Of a stretch of DNA of 18,283 bases, positions 6,122-12,697 are shown piece by piece. The position numbers were made by a program, and so were the translations under genes. The stretch covers positions 1-18,283 of the forward strand of contig CAYLOC010000049.1 in assembly GCA_964385195.1 (NCBI GenBank). Reading direction: 5' to 3'. The notes beneath the pieces were generated by a model, which saw only the letters and a program-made list of their open reading frames with translations, was not told where the DNA came from and did not search any database. The DNA comes from CAYLOC01 sp964385195. GTDB lineage: Bacteria > Actinomycetota > Actinomycetes > Propionibacteriales > Nocardioidaceae. Numbering within the stretch: position 1 is the first letter of the stretch; each line of letters opens with the position of its first letter.

Positions 6122-6724
6122 ATGCGGATCTCTGAACTGGCCGCCGCCGCCGATCTTCCCGTCGCCACGGTCAAGTACTACCTGCGAGAGGGCCTGCTGC
6201 CGCCGGGGGAGCCGACGAGCGCGACGCGTGCGACGTACGACGAGACTCACCTGACGCGGTTGCGGCTGGTCCGGGCGTTGATCGACGTCGGCGGGCTGAG
6301 TCACGCACAGGTGCAGGCGGTCCTCACCTGCTTGGAGTCCGGATCGGGAAGTCTGCACGAGACTCTGGGCTCGGCGCACATGGCCCTGACCGAGGTACCC
6401 GACGACGCCGTCTCCACCGGCCGCGCAGAAGAGATCGTCGCCGGGCTGGGGTGGCGGGTGGATCCGGACACCCCGGCGCTGGTCGAGCTGGACCGGGCCC
6501 TGGACGCGGTGCGGCAGGTGGGCCTGCCGACGACGGAGGAGACCGTGCACACCTATGCGCGGGCCGCGGCCGAGATCGCGGAGGCCGAGGTGGCCGGCGT
6601 ACCGACAACCTCTCCCGAGGACGCGCTGGTCTACGTAGTCACCGGGGTCGTGCTGTATGCCCCGGTCCTGCTGGCCCTGCGCAAACTGGCCCAGCAGGAC
6701 GCCTCCGCCCGCCGGTTCACCTGA
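6122..6724 (+). CDS. MerR family transcriptional regulator
   Basis: This is a 200-residue DNA-binding regulator. The N-terminal MerR winged helix is plain: MRISELAAAADLPVATVKYY, LREGLLPPGEPTSATRATYD, then the second helical pair HLTRLRLVRALIDVGGLSHA at about residues 41-60. The remaining ~125 residues are helical and do not match an effector domain I can name; there is no cysteine cluster typical of metal sensors, so a small organic ligand is more likely. The ATG at 6122 is preferred over the adjacent GTG at 6119 because AGAGGA ends five bases before it. The gene diverges from the DUF4188 gene across the 44-bp palindrome and probably represses both. Its TGA stop lies on the first bases of a 50-bp palindromic repeat, and truA follows 73 bases later on the same strand. 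Confidence 0.9.
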   Translation: MRISELAAAADLPVATVKYYLREGLLPPGEPTSATRATYDETHLTRLRLVRALIDVGGLSHAQVQAVLTCLESGSGSLHETLGSAHMALTEVPDDAVSTGRAEEIVAGLGWRVDPDTPALVELDRALDAVRQVGLPTTEETVHTYARAAAEIAEAEVAGVPTTSPEDALVYVVTGVVLYAPVLLALRKLAQQDASARRFT

Positions 6725-6772
6725 GTTGTCAGAAGCTGGACACGTCATAGCGTGCTCAGCTTCTGACACGTC
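6723..6772. repeat. 50-bp palindromic repeat, copy 1 (upstream of truA)
   Basis: A hairpin-forming repeat. The 12-base arms TGTCAGAAGCTG (6727-6738) and CAGCTTCTGACA (6757-6768) are perfect, and an inner CACG/CGTG pair closes a short loop. It is identical to copy 2 (7563-7612) at 41 of 50 positions, in the same orientation; most differences lie in the inner left arm. It starts on the last bases of the MerR stop codon. There is no transposase or U tract, so it looks like a REP-type or very small MITE-type element. Its right arm contributes a CTGACA box to the truA promoter. Confidence 0.85.
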
Positions 6773-6790
6773 GGGCTGGGTTGGGACAAT
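6763..6790 (+). promoter_or_regulatory. candidate leaderless promoter of truA, -35 inside the palindromic repeat
   Basis: CTGACA (6763-6768) and GACAAT (6785-6790) are 16 bases apart. The -10 box ends 7 bases before the GTG at 6798, the geometry of a leaderless actinobacterial transcript. The -35 box lies in the right arm of the repeat, so the repeat may have brought or altered this promoter. This is inference from spacing and similarity to consensus. Confidence 0.4.
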
Positions 6791-6797
6791 GGGGTGC

Positions 6798-7631
6798 GTG
6801 CCTCCCGTACCCGACACCGTGCGCCTGCGGCTGGACATCGCCTACGACGGGACCGGCTTCCACGGCTGGGCCGCACAGCCCGGGCAGCGGACGGTCCAGG
6901 GCACGCTGGAGGCGGCCCTGGCCACCGTGCTGCGGGTGCCCGCGGTGTCGCTGACCGTCGCCGGCCGCACCGACGCCGGAGTGCACGCCCGGGGACAGGT
7001 CGCGCACGTCGACGTACCAGCGGCCGCCATGGTCGAGGGGGGCCGGTTGCTGCGGCGCCTGGCGGCGGTGCTGCCCGACGAGGTGCGGGTACGACGAGTG
7101 GTGCCGGTGTCGACGGGGTTCGACGCCCGCTTCTCCGCGACCTGGCGGCGCTATGCCTATCGGATCTGTGACGAGCCGTCCGCCGTGGACCCGTTGGCAC
7201 GGCACCACGTGCTGGCGTGGCCGCGACCACTGGACGTGGCGACGATGAATGCGGCATCGACGGACCTGCTCGGCGAGCATGACTTCGCCGCGTTCTGCAA
7301 GAAGCGCGAAGGGGCGGGGACGGTCCGCGAGCTGACCGCGCTGACGTGGGTGCGCACCGGGGGGTTGGTGGTCGGGCGGGTGCAGGCGAACGCGTTCTGC
7401 CATCACATGGTGCGCTCCCTGGTCGGGGCGCTGGTGCCGGTCGGGGAGGGGCGGCGCGGCACCAGCTGGCCCCTCGACGTACTCACCGCCGGTGTCCGCG
7501 ACCCACGGGTGCGGGTGATGCCTGCCCACGGGCTGACGCTGGAGGAAGTCGGCTACCCCCCCGAGTTGTCAGAAGTACAGCACGCCAGAGCGTGCTCAGC
7601 TTCTGACAACTCAGAGGGGGAGGGGGTGTGA
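6798..7631 (+). CDS. truA: tRNA pseudouridine(38-40) synthase TruA, C-terminus extended by a palindromic repeat
   Basis: TruA converts uridines 38-40 in the anticodon arm of many tRNAs to pseudouridine. The product is 277 residues from GTG 6798 (280 if ATG 6789 is used). It shows LRLDIAYDGTGFHGWAAQPG at the N-terminus, then the catalytic GRTDAGVHARGQVAHVD with nucleophile Asp59. FSATWRRYAYRI, HDFAAFCKKREGAGTVREL and NAFCHHMVRSLVGALVPVG follow. The usual end, HGLTLEEVGYPP, is followed by about 22 codons translated from the second 50-bp repeat (ELSEVQHARACSASDNSEG). GTG 6798 is favoured by a GACAAT box 7 bases upstream. The stop TGA overlaps the methyltransferase ATG. In most actinobacteria truA directly follows rplQ; here about 3.9 kb separates them. 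Confidence 0.95.
   Translation: MPPVPDTVRLRLDIAYDGTGFHGWAAQPGQRTVQGTLEAALATVLRVPAVSLTVAGRTDAGVHARGQVAHVDVPAAAMVEGGRLLRRLAAVLPDEVRVRRVVPVSTGFDARFSATWRRYAYRICDEPSAVDPLARHHVLAWPRPLDVATMNAASTDLLGEHDFAAFCKKREGAGTVRELTALTWVRTGGLVVGRVQANAFCHHMVRSLVGALVPVGEGRRGTSWPLDVLTAGVRDPRVRVMPAHGLTLEEVGYPPELSEVQHARACSASDNSEGEGV
7563..7612. repeat. 50-bp palindromic repeat, copy 2 (inside the truA 3' end)
   Basis: The outer arms GAGTTGTCAGAAG (7563-7575) and CTTCTGACAACTC (7600-7612) are perfect over 13 bases. After a 3-base mismatch, AGCACG (7579-7584) pairs with CGTGCT (7591-7596) around a 6-base loop. It has the same length and orientation as copy 1. It is open in the truA frame and adds a tail to the protein. 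The ribosome binding region of the methyltransferase gene (GAGGGGGAGGGGG) begins just after it. I found no third copy in the window. Confidence 0.87.
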
Positions 7632-8230
7632 TGGGCGAGCACTACTTCGCCGCCGAGCCGGGGTCCGCCGAACACCGCCGACGCGTGCCGGTGCGGGTTT
7701 GGGGCCAGGCGCTGGAGCTGGACACGACGTCGGGCGTGTTCGCCTCCGGTCGGCTCGACATCGGTACGTCGGTACTGCTCGGCAAGACCACGCCACCGGC
7801 CCGGGCGGGGACGTTCCTCGACCTCGGCTGTGGGTACGGCGTGATCGCGTGCGCGCTGGCATCGGCCGTTCCCGGGGCACGCGTGTGGGCGGTCGACGTC
7901 AACGACCGGGCGCGGCGGGTGTGCCGGGACAACGCCGCCCGGCTCGGCCTCGGCGACCGCGTGCGCGTGGCGCGGCCGGGCGGCGTACCCGACGACGTGG
8001 AGTTCGACGAGATCTGGTCCAACCCGCCGATCCGGGTCGGCAAGAACGCATTGCACGCCTTGTTGCTGACCTGGCTGCCACGGCTCTCCCCGGGCGGCCG
8101 TGCGATGCTCGTCGTCGGGAAGAACCTGGGCGCAGACTCACTCCAACGTTGGCTGGAGCGCCAGGACTACCCGACGTACCGCGTCGCGTCGGCCAAAGGC
8201 TTCCGGGTGCTGGAGGTCGGGGCGGCCTGA
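7631..8230 (+). CDS. class I SAM-dependent methyltransferase, RsmC-like
   Basis: A 199-residue methyltransferase related to RsmC/RlmG enzymes that methylate guanine N2 in rRNA. SAM motif I is FLDLGCGYGVIACALA, motif II is RVWAVDVNDRARRVCRDNAA, and the catalytic motif is NPPIRVGK, the N-P-P-[IF] type used for exocyclic amino groups. It is the single-domain form, without the N-terminal pseudo-domain of E. coli RsmC, as usual in actinobacteria. The N-terminus (MGEHYFAAEPGSAEHRR) agrees with that group. The start is ATG 7631, sharing ATGA-type overlap with the truA stop and preceded by a strong G-rich ribosome binding site; GTG 7628 is possible. It is probably co-transcribed with truA, both serving RNA modification. 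The exact rRNA target cannot be told from sequence. Confidence 0.88.
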   Translation: MGEHYFAAEPGSAEHRRRVPVRVWGQALELDTTSGVFASGRLDIGTSVLLGKTTPPARAGTFLDLGCGYGVIACALASAVPGARVWAVDVNDRARRVCRDNAARLGLGDRVRVARPGGVPDDVEFDEIWSNPPIRVGKNALHALLLTWLPRLSPGGRAMLVVGKNLGADSLQRWLERQDYPTYRVASAKGFRVLEVGAA

Positions 8231-8291
8231 TCCGACGGACTGGCCAGAACAGCTAGATGGCGGGGGTTCGGGCTGTGAACATCGGTGCAGT

Positions 8292-9260
8292 CTAGTCCCG
8301 CAGGGGCAGCAGGAACTCCCAGACGCTGTCGTCCATCCCCGGTGCCGTTTCGTGGCCGAAGTCCGGATAGATCTGTACCGACTTCGGGCCGGAGACCTTG
8401 TTGTACGCCGCGAACTGGGTCGACGGCGGACAGATGGTGTCGCACAGACAAGTCTGCAGCATCACCTCTGCCCGGATCCGCGGGGCCAGGTGCTGTACGT
8501 CGAGGTAGCCCAAGCGCTGCCACAGCTCACCGGCGAGGCGGTGCTGCGGGTCGAACCGGCGGAAGTGCTCCCGTAGTTCGCGGAAGGCCTCCTCGGCCAG
8601 GTCCAGCTCCCAGACCCGCTGGAAGTCACACAAGAACGGGTACCGGGAGGCGCACCGCGCCACCTCCGGCACCAACGCAGCGGCGACCAGCGCGAGCGCA
8701 CCTCCCTGCGAGCCCCCGTGGACCGCGACTCGCGCCGGGTCGACCCCGTCCAGCCGACCGGCGTACCGCGTGACCTGCGCGGCATCGAGGAACACGTTGC
8801 GGAACAGCCAGTGCTCCGGCGCGTCGGTCATCACCCCGCGGATGAAGTGACCGTCGATCGTGCGCCCACTCGTGCCACCGGGGTCGGTGGAGAGGCCGCC
8901 CTGCCCCCGCACGTCCATCGCAAGCACCGTGAACCCCGCCTGCGCCCACCCGTACTTCGCGCTCCAGTCGCCCACGGACCCCCAGTAGCCGTGGAACAGC
9001 ACCAACGCGGGGCCGGGGCGTGTCCGGTCGACCGGGCGGACCAGTTGGGCGTGCACCCGCGCACCGCCGACGCCGCTGAACCAGACATCCGCACACTCCA
9101 CACCTGCTGGCGGTGTGACGCCGGCGGGAGTGTGCTCCGGCGGATCCGTCAGCGAGTCGAGCTCGGCCAGGGCCGCCTGCCAGAAGGCGTCGTGGTCGTC
9201 TGGGCGGGGGTTGGTGCCGGCGTACGACGGGAGTTCCTCGCGCGGGAGGTCGAACAGCAT
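8292..9260 (-). CDS. acetylxylan esterase / cephalosporin-C deacetylase, CE7 family
   Basis: This is an alpha/beta hydrolase that removes acetyl groups from small acetylated sugars or xylo-oligomers, and from cephalosporin C in some members. The product is 322 residues, the standard CE7 length. The triad is visible: Ser184 in HGGSQGGAL, Asp274 in CDTICPPSTQF and His303 in DFGHETAPG. The CE7-typical RGQGG lies at residues 118-122, and the oxyanion region is LFHGYWGSVGDW. There is no signal peptide, so it acts in the cytosol, as usual in this family. A TAGTCT box on the minus strand (9267-9272) ends six bases before the ATG and no ribosome binding site is seen, which suggests a leaderless mRNA. 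No xylanase, sugar transporter or regulator lies beside it. It converges on the methyltransferase gene across 61 bp. Confidence 0.93.
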   Translation of the reverse strand: MLFDLPREELPSYAGTNPRPDDHDAFWQAALAELDSLTDPPEHTPAGVTPPAGVECADVWFSGVGGARVHAQLVRPVDRTRPGPALVLFHGYWGSVGDWSAKYGWAQAGFTVLAMDVRGQGGLSTDPGGTSGRTIDGHFIRGVMTDAPEHWLFRNVFLDAAQVTRYAGRLDGVDPARVAVHGGSQGGALALVAAALVPEVARCASRYPFLCDFQRVWELDLAEEAFRELREHFRRFDPQHRLAGELWQRLGYLDVQHLAPRIRAEVMLQTCLCDTICPPSTQFAAYNKVSGPKSVQIYPDFGHETAPGMDDSVWEFLLPLRD

Positions 9261-9701
9261 GTGCCGAGACTAGGCGACCGCCACCTGCTCGACATGGCCG
9301 GTGCGGGAACCAAGGCGTACGGCGCCCTCGCGCGGCGGGCCGTAAACCAGTGGGACCGGTGGCCCGGTCTTCCTACGATGTGTGCTACCTACCGGATCGG
9401 GGAGAGGAGGACCGTGACGCAGCAGCGCACCGCGACGACCTGAGTCAGGGGACGGCGCCGACGTCGGTGCGACGGAGATGACACCTACCGGTGGCAGCTG
9501 GCTTCGCTGGCTGACAGTGGCCGAGACAATGAAGCAACCTCGGTCGAGGTTCGGATCCGGATGCCCAGCGGGCTCTGGTGAAGGTGGAACCGGAAGTAAT
9601 CGCCGGTGACGGCGGTGAATAGTGTCCCTCGCTCCGTCCAGCCCGAGAGCCCGTCAGTTCCCCGGAACCGAGGGCGAGAGCGAACGGAACCCTGCGCCTG
9701 C
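9261..9701. other. 441-bp region without a convincing gene; two operator-like palindromes and a possible 21-codon ORF
   Basis: Between the esterase start and the RNHCP start I see no recognisable gene. Two palindromes stand out: GCGCCGACGTCGGTGC (9455-9470, one G-T pair) and AACCTCGGTCGAGGTT (9536-9551, 7-base arms, 2-base spacer). A 6-bp stem TACGGC/GCCGTA lies at 9318-9344. A short frame (ATG 9378 or GTG 9414, stop at 9443; MCATYRIGERR, then TVTQQRTATT) has GAGAGGAGG five bases before the GTG and a TACGAT box upstream. It could be a leader peptide or the remnant of a gene, but nothing downstream explains it. A minus-strand frame at 9485-9757 looks spurious. Confidence 0.5.
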
Positions 9702-10058
9702 ATGTCGATATTCCTTCGACTGCGGGAGCGGGTCATCAGCAAGATCACCGAGAACACCGCCTTCGCGTGTACGCAATGCGGTGTGGATGTGCTGCCGTTG
9801 GTCCACGGCAGCTATCGGAACCACTGTCCGGCATGCCTGTGGTCCCGGCACGTTGACGTGCGCCCGGGCGACCGGGCAGCCGACTGCGGGGCACCCATGA
9901 GGCCGGTGGGCTGGGAGCAACGGCCCGGCAAGGGGTTCGTGGTCATCCACGAATGCGTGCGCTGCGGTTGCCGACGGGCCAACCGGCTGGCGCTGGATGA
10001 CCGGCGGCAGCCCGACGACATCGATGCCGTGGCGTCACTGCCTCCCGCTCAACCATGA
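9702..10058 (+). CDS. RNHCP domain protein, predicted zinc-binding
   Basis: The product is 118 residues from ATG 9702. It carries the motif that names the family: SYRNHCPACLWSRHVDV, with the usual lead-in TENTAFACTQCG and tail PDDIDAV. There are cysteine pairs CTQC, CPAC and CVRCGC, plus a lone Cys in ADCGAPMRPVGW, consistent with one or two zinc ribbons. The function of the family is not established; small zinc-ribbon proteins often bind nucleic acid or act in translation. The frame is open back to 9606, but MSIFLRLRERVISKITENTA places the start close to where relatives begin. No clear ribosome binding site or -10 box supports it, so the start is uncertain. The stop overlaps the convergent gene by 10 bp. 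Confidence 0.8.
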   Translation: MSIFLRLRERVISKITENTAFACTQCGVDVLPLVHGSYRNHCPACLWSRHVDVRPGDRAADCGAPMRPVGWEQRPGKGFVVIHECVRCGCRRANRLALDDRRQPDDIDAVASLPPAQP

Positions 10059-10516
10059 CCCGGGTCGTCACCGGGAGCGGAGTGGAGCGCGTTCTCCGTC
10101 TCGGCGGCGTCGGGCGCCTTGTCCGCCATCTGCTTCGCACGCTCGACCAGGGGCGTGAGCTTCGCGTTCAGCACGTGGTCCCCGGTGTATACCACCGCCC
10201 CTGCTCCGATCACGACCAGCCATCGCGGGCCAGGGAGCCGGCGCAGTCCGCGAAGTACCAGCACGCCTTCCACGGCCCAGCTGCCGTTCGGCACGACGCC
10301 TTCGGCGAGCACCCGCTGCCACGTCGGGGCATGATCGGCGACGCCGATGGTGATCGGGGACAGCCCCAGCGGGTCGATCTGCCGTGCCACAGCGCCGGTG
10401 CCGGCCAGCACGGCGGCTTGGGCAGCGGTGCGTCGCGGCATCCGGCCGGGCAGTACCGCCGCCAGGACCAGCCCCCCGGCGCGGACCAGCGAGCTCGGTT
10501 TGGGTGAGACGTCCAC
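10049..10516 (-). CDS. hypothetical protein, possibly membrane-associated
   Basis: I do not recognise this 155-residue protein. The start is the GTG at 10516 (VDVSPKPSSLVRAGG), with an excellent GGAGGAGG three bases upstream; a longer frame to 10885 runs antisense to the oxidoreductase gene and is rejected. Two hydrophobic stretches are visible: AGGLVLAAVLPGRM near residue 14 and RWLVVIGAGAVVYTGDHVL near residues 102-120. Between them lies AVARQIDPLGLSPITIGVAD. The C-terminus is charged (LVERAKQMADKAPDAAETEN) and ends in a Pro/Gly-rich tail. It diverges from the disulfide oxidoreductase gene across 98 bp and overlaps the RNHCP gene tail to tail by 10 bp. Codon use fits a real gene, but no function can be assigned. 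Confidence 0.65.
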   Translation of the reverse strand: MDVSPKPSSLVRAGGLVLAAVLPGRMPRRTAAQAAVLAGTGAVARQIDPLGLSPITIGVADHAPTWQRVLAEGVVPNGSWAVEGVLVLRGLRRLPGPRWLVVIGAGAVVYTGDHVLNAKLTPLVERAKQMADKAPDAAETENALHSAPGDDPGHG

Positions 10517-10614
10517 TAAACCTCCTCCGTAGGCGGGGCACATGCTACCGGTGGCCCCGTGCATGGTGCTGGGACAGACTGGGTACGAGTTGGCGTACGA
10601 CGAGAGGGGTACCG

Positions 10615-11976
10615 ATGAGCACAGAGGTGGACGTCGTCGTCGTGGGCCTCGGCCCCGGGGGCGAGGCCGTGGCCACGCAGCTGGCGCAGGCAGGACTGGA
10701 GGTAGTCGCTGTCGAGAAGAACCTGGTCGGCGGTGAATGCCCGTACTACGGCTGCATCCCCACCAAGATGATGATCCGTGCCGCGGGCCTGCTCGCCGAG
10801 GGCCGGCGTATCCCGGGGATGGCCGGCGACAGCACCGTGACCGCCGACTGGTCCCCGGTCGCCCACCGGATCTCCGAGCAGGCAACGACCGGCTGGGACG
10901 ACCAGATCGCCGTTGACCGGCTCACCGACGCCGGAGCCACGTTCGTGCGTGGCAAGGGCGTGCTGGCCGGACCCCGCACGGTTGAGGTCGACGGCCAACG
11001 GTTCACCGCGCGCACCGGTGTGGTCCTCAACACCGGCACCGACCCCGCCGTACCGCCGATCAACGGCCTCGCGGACACGCCGTACTGGACCAATCGCGAC
11101 GTCGTGAAGCTCACCGAGCTGCCGGCGTCCCTGGCAGTGATCGGGGGCGGGGCGATCGGGCTGGAGCTGGTGCAGGCGTTCGCCCGGTTCGGTGTCGAGG
11201 TGAGCGTGGTCGAGGTGGCCGACCGGCTGCTGGCCGCCGAGGAACCGGAGTCCGGCGCGTTGCTCGCCGACGTGCTCGCGCGCGAAGGCGTCCAGGTGCT
11301 CACCGGCGTAGACGTCTCTGAGGTCTCCTACGCCGATGGGCGGTTCGCCGTCGTGGCGGGAGAGCAGACCCTCAGCGCGGACAAGCTCCTCGTCGCCGCG
11401 GGGCGCCGGACGAACCTGCCGGACCTGGGGCTGGACACCGTCGGGCTGGACCCCGGGTCGACGACGGTCCCGACCGACGAGCGGATGCGTGCCTCCGGAG
11501 CGGACGGCCTGTGGGCCGTCGGCGACATCACCGGTCACGGCGCCTTCACGCACATGTCGATGTATGAGGCCCAGGTCGCCGTCGCCGACATCCTCGGGCG
11601 CGACGGGCCGGTCGCCGACTACCGGGCGGTGCCGCGGGTGACGTTCACCGACCCCGAGGTCGGCTCGGTCGGGATGACCGAACGACAGGCCCGCGACTCC
11701 GGACTGACCGTGCGGGTCGGAACCGCGCCGATCCCCAGCAACTCCCGCGGATGGATCCACGGCCCCGGCAACGACGGCCTGGTCAAGCTGGTCGAGGATG
11801 CCGACGCCGGGGTGCTTGTCGGCGCGACCTCCGCCGGACCCACCGGCGGGGAGGTGCTCTCCGCCCTCACTCTCGCCGTACACGCGCGGGTGCCGACCGC
11901 CACGTTGCGGACGATGGTCGGAGCGTTCCCCACGTTCCACCGGGCTATCGGGGAGGCGCTTGCCGACCTCGCCTGA
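10615..11976 (+). CDS. pyridine nucleotide-disulfide oxidoreductase (dihydrolipoamide/mycothione reductase-like), class I
   Basis: A 453-residue FAD enzyme of the class I disulfide reductase group. The FAD motif is VVVVGLGPGGEAVATQLAQA, the redox pair is Cys42 and Cys47 in GGECPYYGCIPTK, the NAD(P) motif is LAVIGGGAIGLELVQAFARF, and the second FAD motif is GLWAVGDITGHGAFTHM. The dimerisation domain starts near VPRVTFTDPEVGSVGMTE. The usual C-terminal HPTxxE, whose His acts as general base, is replaced by FPTFHRAIGE: Phe438 is at the His position, and His442/Glu447 form a shifted pair. It may therefore reduce something other than lipoamide; a mycothiol-related disulfide, quinone or metal are possibilities. 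The start ATG 10615 has GAGAGGGG 5 bases upstream; a longer frame to 10384 lacks support. No lipoyl-complex genes are nearby. Confidence 0.88.
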   Translation: MSTEVDVVVVGLGPGGEAVATQLAQAGLEVVAVEKNLVGGECPYYGCIPTKMMIRAAGLLAEGRRIPGMAGDSTVTADWSPVAHRISEQATTGWDDQIAVDRLTDAGATFVRGKGVLAGPRTVEVDGQRFTARTGVVLNTGTDPAVPPINGLADTPYWTNRDVVKLTELPASLAVIGGGAIGLELVQAFARFGVEVSVVEVADRLLAAEEPESGALLADVLAREGVQVLTGVDVSEVSYADGRFAVVAGEQTLSADKLLVAAGRRTNLPDLGLDTVGLDPGSTTVPTDERMRASGADGLWAVGDITGHGAFTHMSMYEAQVAVADILGRDGPVADYRAVPRVTFTDPEVGSVGMTERQARDSGLTVRVGTAPIPSNSRGWIHGPGNDGLVKLVEDADAGVLVGATSAGPTGGEVLSALTLAVHARVPTATLRTMVGAFPTFHRAIGEALADLA

Positions 11977-11980
11977 CCCC

Positions 11981-12050
11981 GACCGGACACCTGCGACCCA
12001 CCGAATCCCGTCAGGATCGCCGGAAAACGGTGGGACAGCGGTGTCTGGTC
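11981..12050. terminator. 70-bp interrupted hairpin between convergent oxidoreductase and DinB genes
   Basis: The intergenic space is almost entirely one inverted repeat. The outer stem pairs GACCGGACACC (11981-11991) with GGTGTCTGGTC (12040-12050) over 11 bp with one G-T pair. A symmetric 5-by-5 internal loop follows, then a perfect 7-bp inner stem, CCCACCG (11997-12003) with CGGTGGG (12028-12034), and a 24-base apical loop. It begins four bases after the oxidoreductase stop and ends inside the DinB stop codon. Position suits a bidirectional terminator; no U tract is present, which is common in GC-rich actinobacteria. Confidence 0.6.
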
Positions 12051-12633
12051 AGTTCGGGGGTGGTGTCTGGGGGGTAGCGGCGGGGTGGGCGTAGAGGTCG
12101 CGGAGCAGGGCGATCTCAGCGCCGTGGTGGAGCAGTTCGCGGTTGATGTGCAGTACCAGGGTGGCCATCGGGTACTCCGCGAACTCCCCCTCGGCGGGGC
12201 CGACCGGCTCGGCCAGCGCCGCCTCATCCACACCGCGTACGCCGTCGAGCCACGCGGCATAGAGGTCGTCCAGCTGCCGCAGCGCCTCGGCCGCAGTGCC
12301 GGCGTACTCGAATGTCTCGTAGTCCACCGGCTTCCCGCCGAAGTGACTCGCCAGGCGCATCCCGAGGACGCCGACCAGGATGTGTGCCAGCCGCCACGCG
12401 ATCGTCGTCACCGGAGCCGGGTCGGGCTCTGGCAAGGCGAAGTCCACGGTGTAGCCGCCGGCTCCCGCAGCGATCGGCGCGGTCGACTCGCCGCGCCGGC
12501 GGACGTTCCAGCAGCCTTCCACCGGCTCCCAGAAGTACTCCTCGTCGGTCAGCCCCGCCAGGCGTGGCCGCAACTGGCCCCGCCAGTGCCAGTCGATCTG
12601 TTCGGTCAGCTCGTGTGTCCAGTTGATGTCCAT
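12049..12633 (-). CDS. DinB-like (DinB_2/DUF664-type) four-helix protein
   Basis: The product is 194 residues. It has the layout of the DinB/YfiT superfamily, in which three histidines bind a metal and many actinobacterial members act as thiol-dependent transferases or remain uncharacterised. Visible features are an N-terminal helix (HELTEQIDWHWRGQLRPRL), the family-typical LTDEEYFWEPVEGCWNVRR, the helix TTIAWRLAHILVGVLGMRL with a candidate metal His, and LVLHINRELLHHGAEIALL near the C-terminus with further His. The ATG at 12633 has GGAAGG nine bases upstream; ATG 12642 would sit directly on that site. It diverges from a WYL regulator across 64 bp, so that regulator is its probable controller. 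The C-terminus (HPAATPQTPPPN) is a flexible tail. Substrate unknown. Confidence 0.82.
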   Translation of the reverse strand: MDINWTHELTEQIDWHWRGQLRPRLAGLTDEEYFWEPVEGCWNVRRRGESTAPIAAGAGGYTVDFALPEPDPAPVTTIAWRLAHILVGVLGMRLASHFGGKPVDYETFEYAGTAAEALRQLDDLYAAWLDGVRGVDEAALAEPVGPAEGEFAEYPMATLVLHINRELLHHGAEIALLRDLYAHPAATPQTPPPN

Positions 12634-12697
12634 GGCGGCCATCCTTCCGCCAATTGCGGTCAGGTCGGGTCCGCGAGTAGTGGCAGAATCGCCGGAC

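Noticed and set aside
6723..7612. Repeat pair as the ends of an insertion sequence carrying truA
   Set aside because: The copies are in direct orientation, each is itself a palindrome, no transposase is between or beside them, and truA is a core gene. They are better seen as dispersed repeats.
9485..9757. 90-codon minus-strand frame over the RNHCP start
   Set aside because: It has no ribosome binding site, no known motif, and overlaps the N-terminus of a recognised family.
10384..10614. N-terminal extension of the disulfide oxidoreductase
   Set aside because: It is antisense to the hypothetical gene, rich in Arg/Pro, and ATG 10615 with GAGAGGGG fits the family start.
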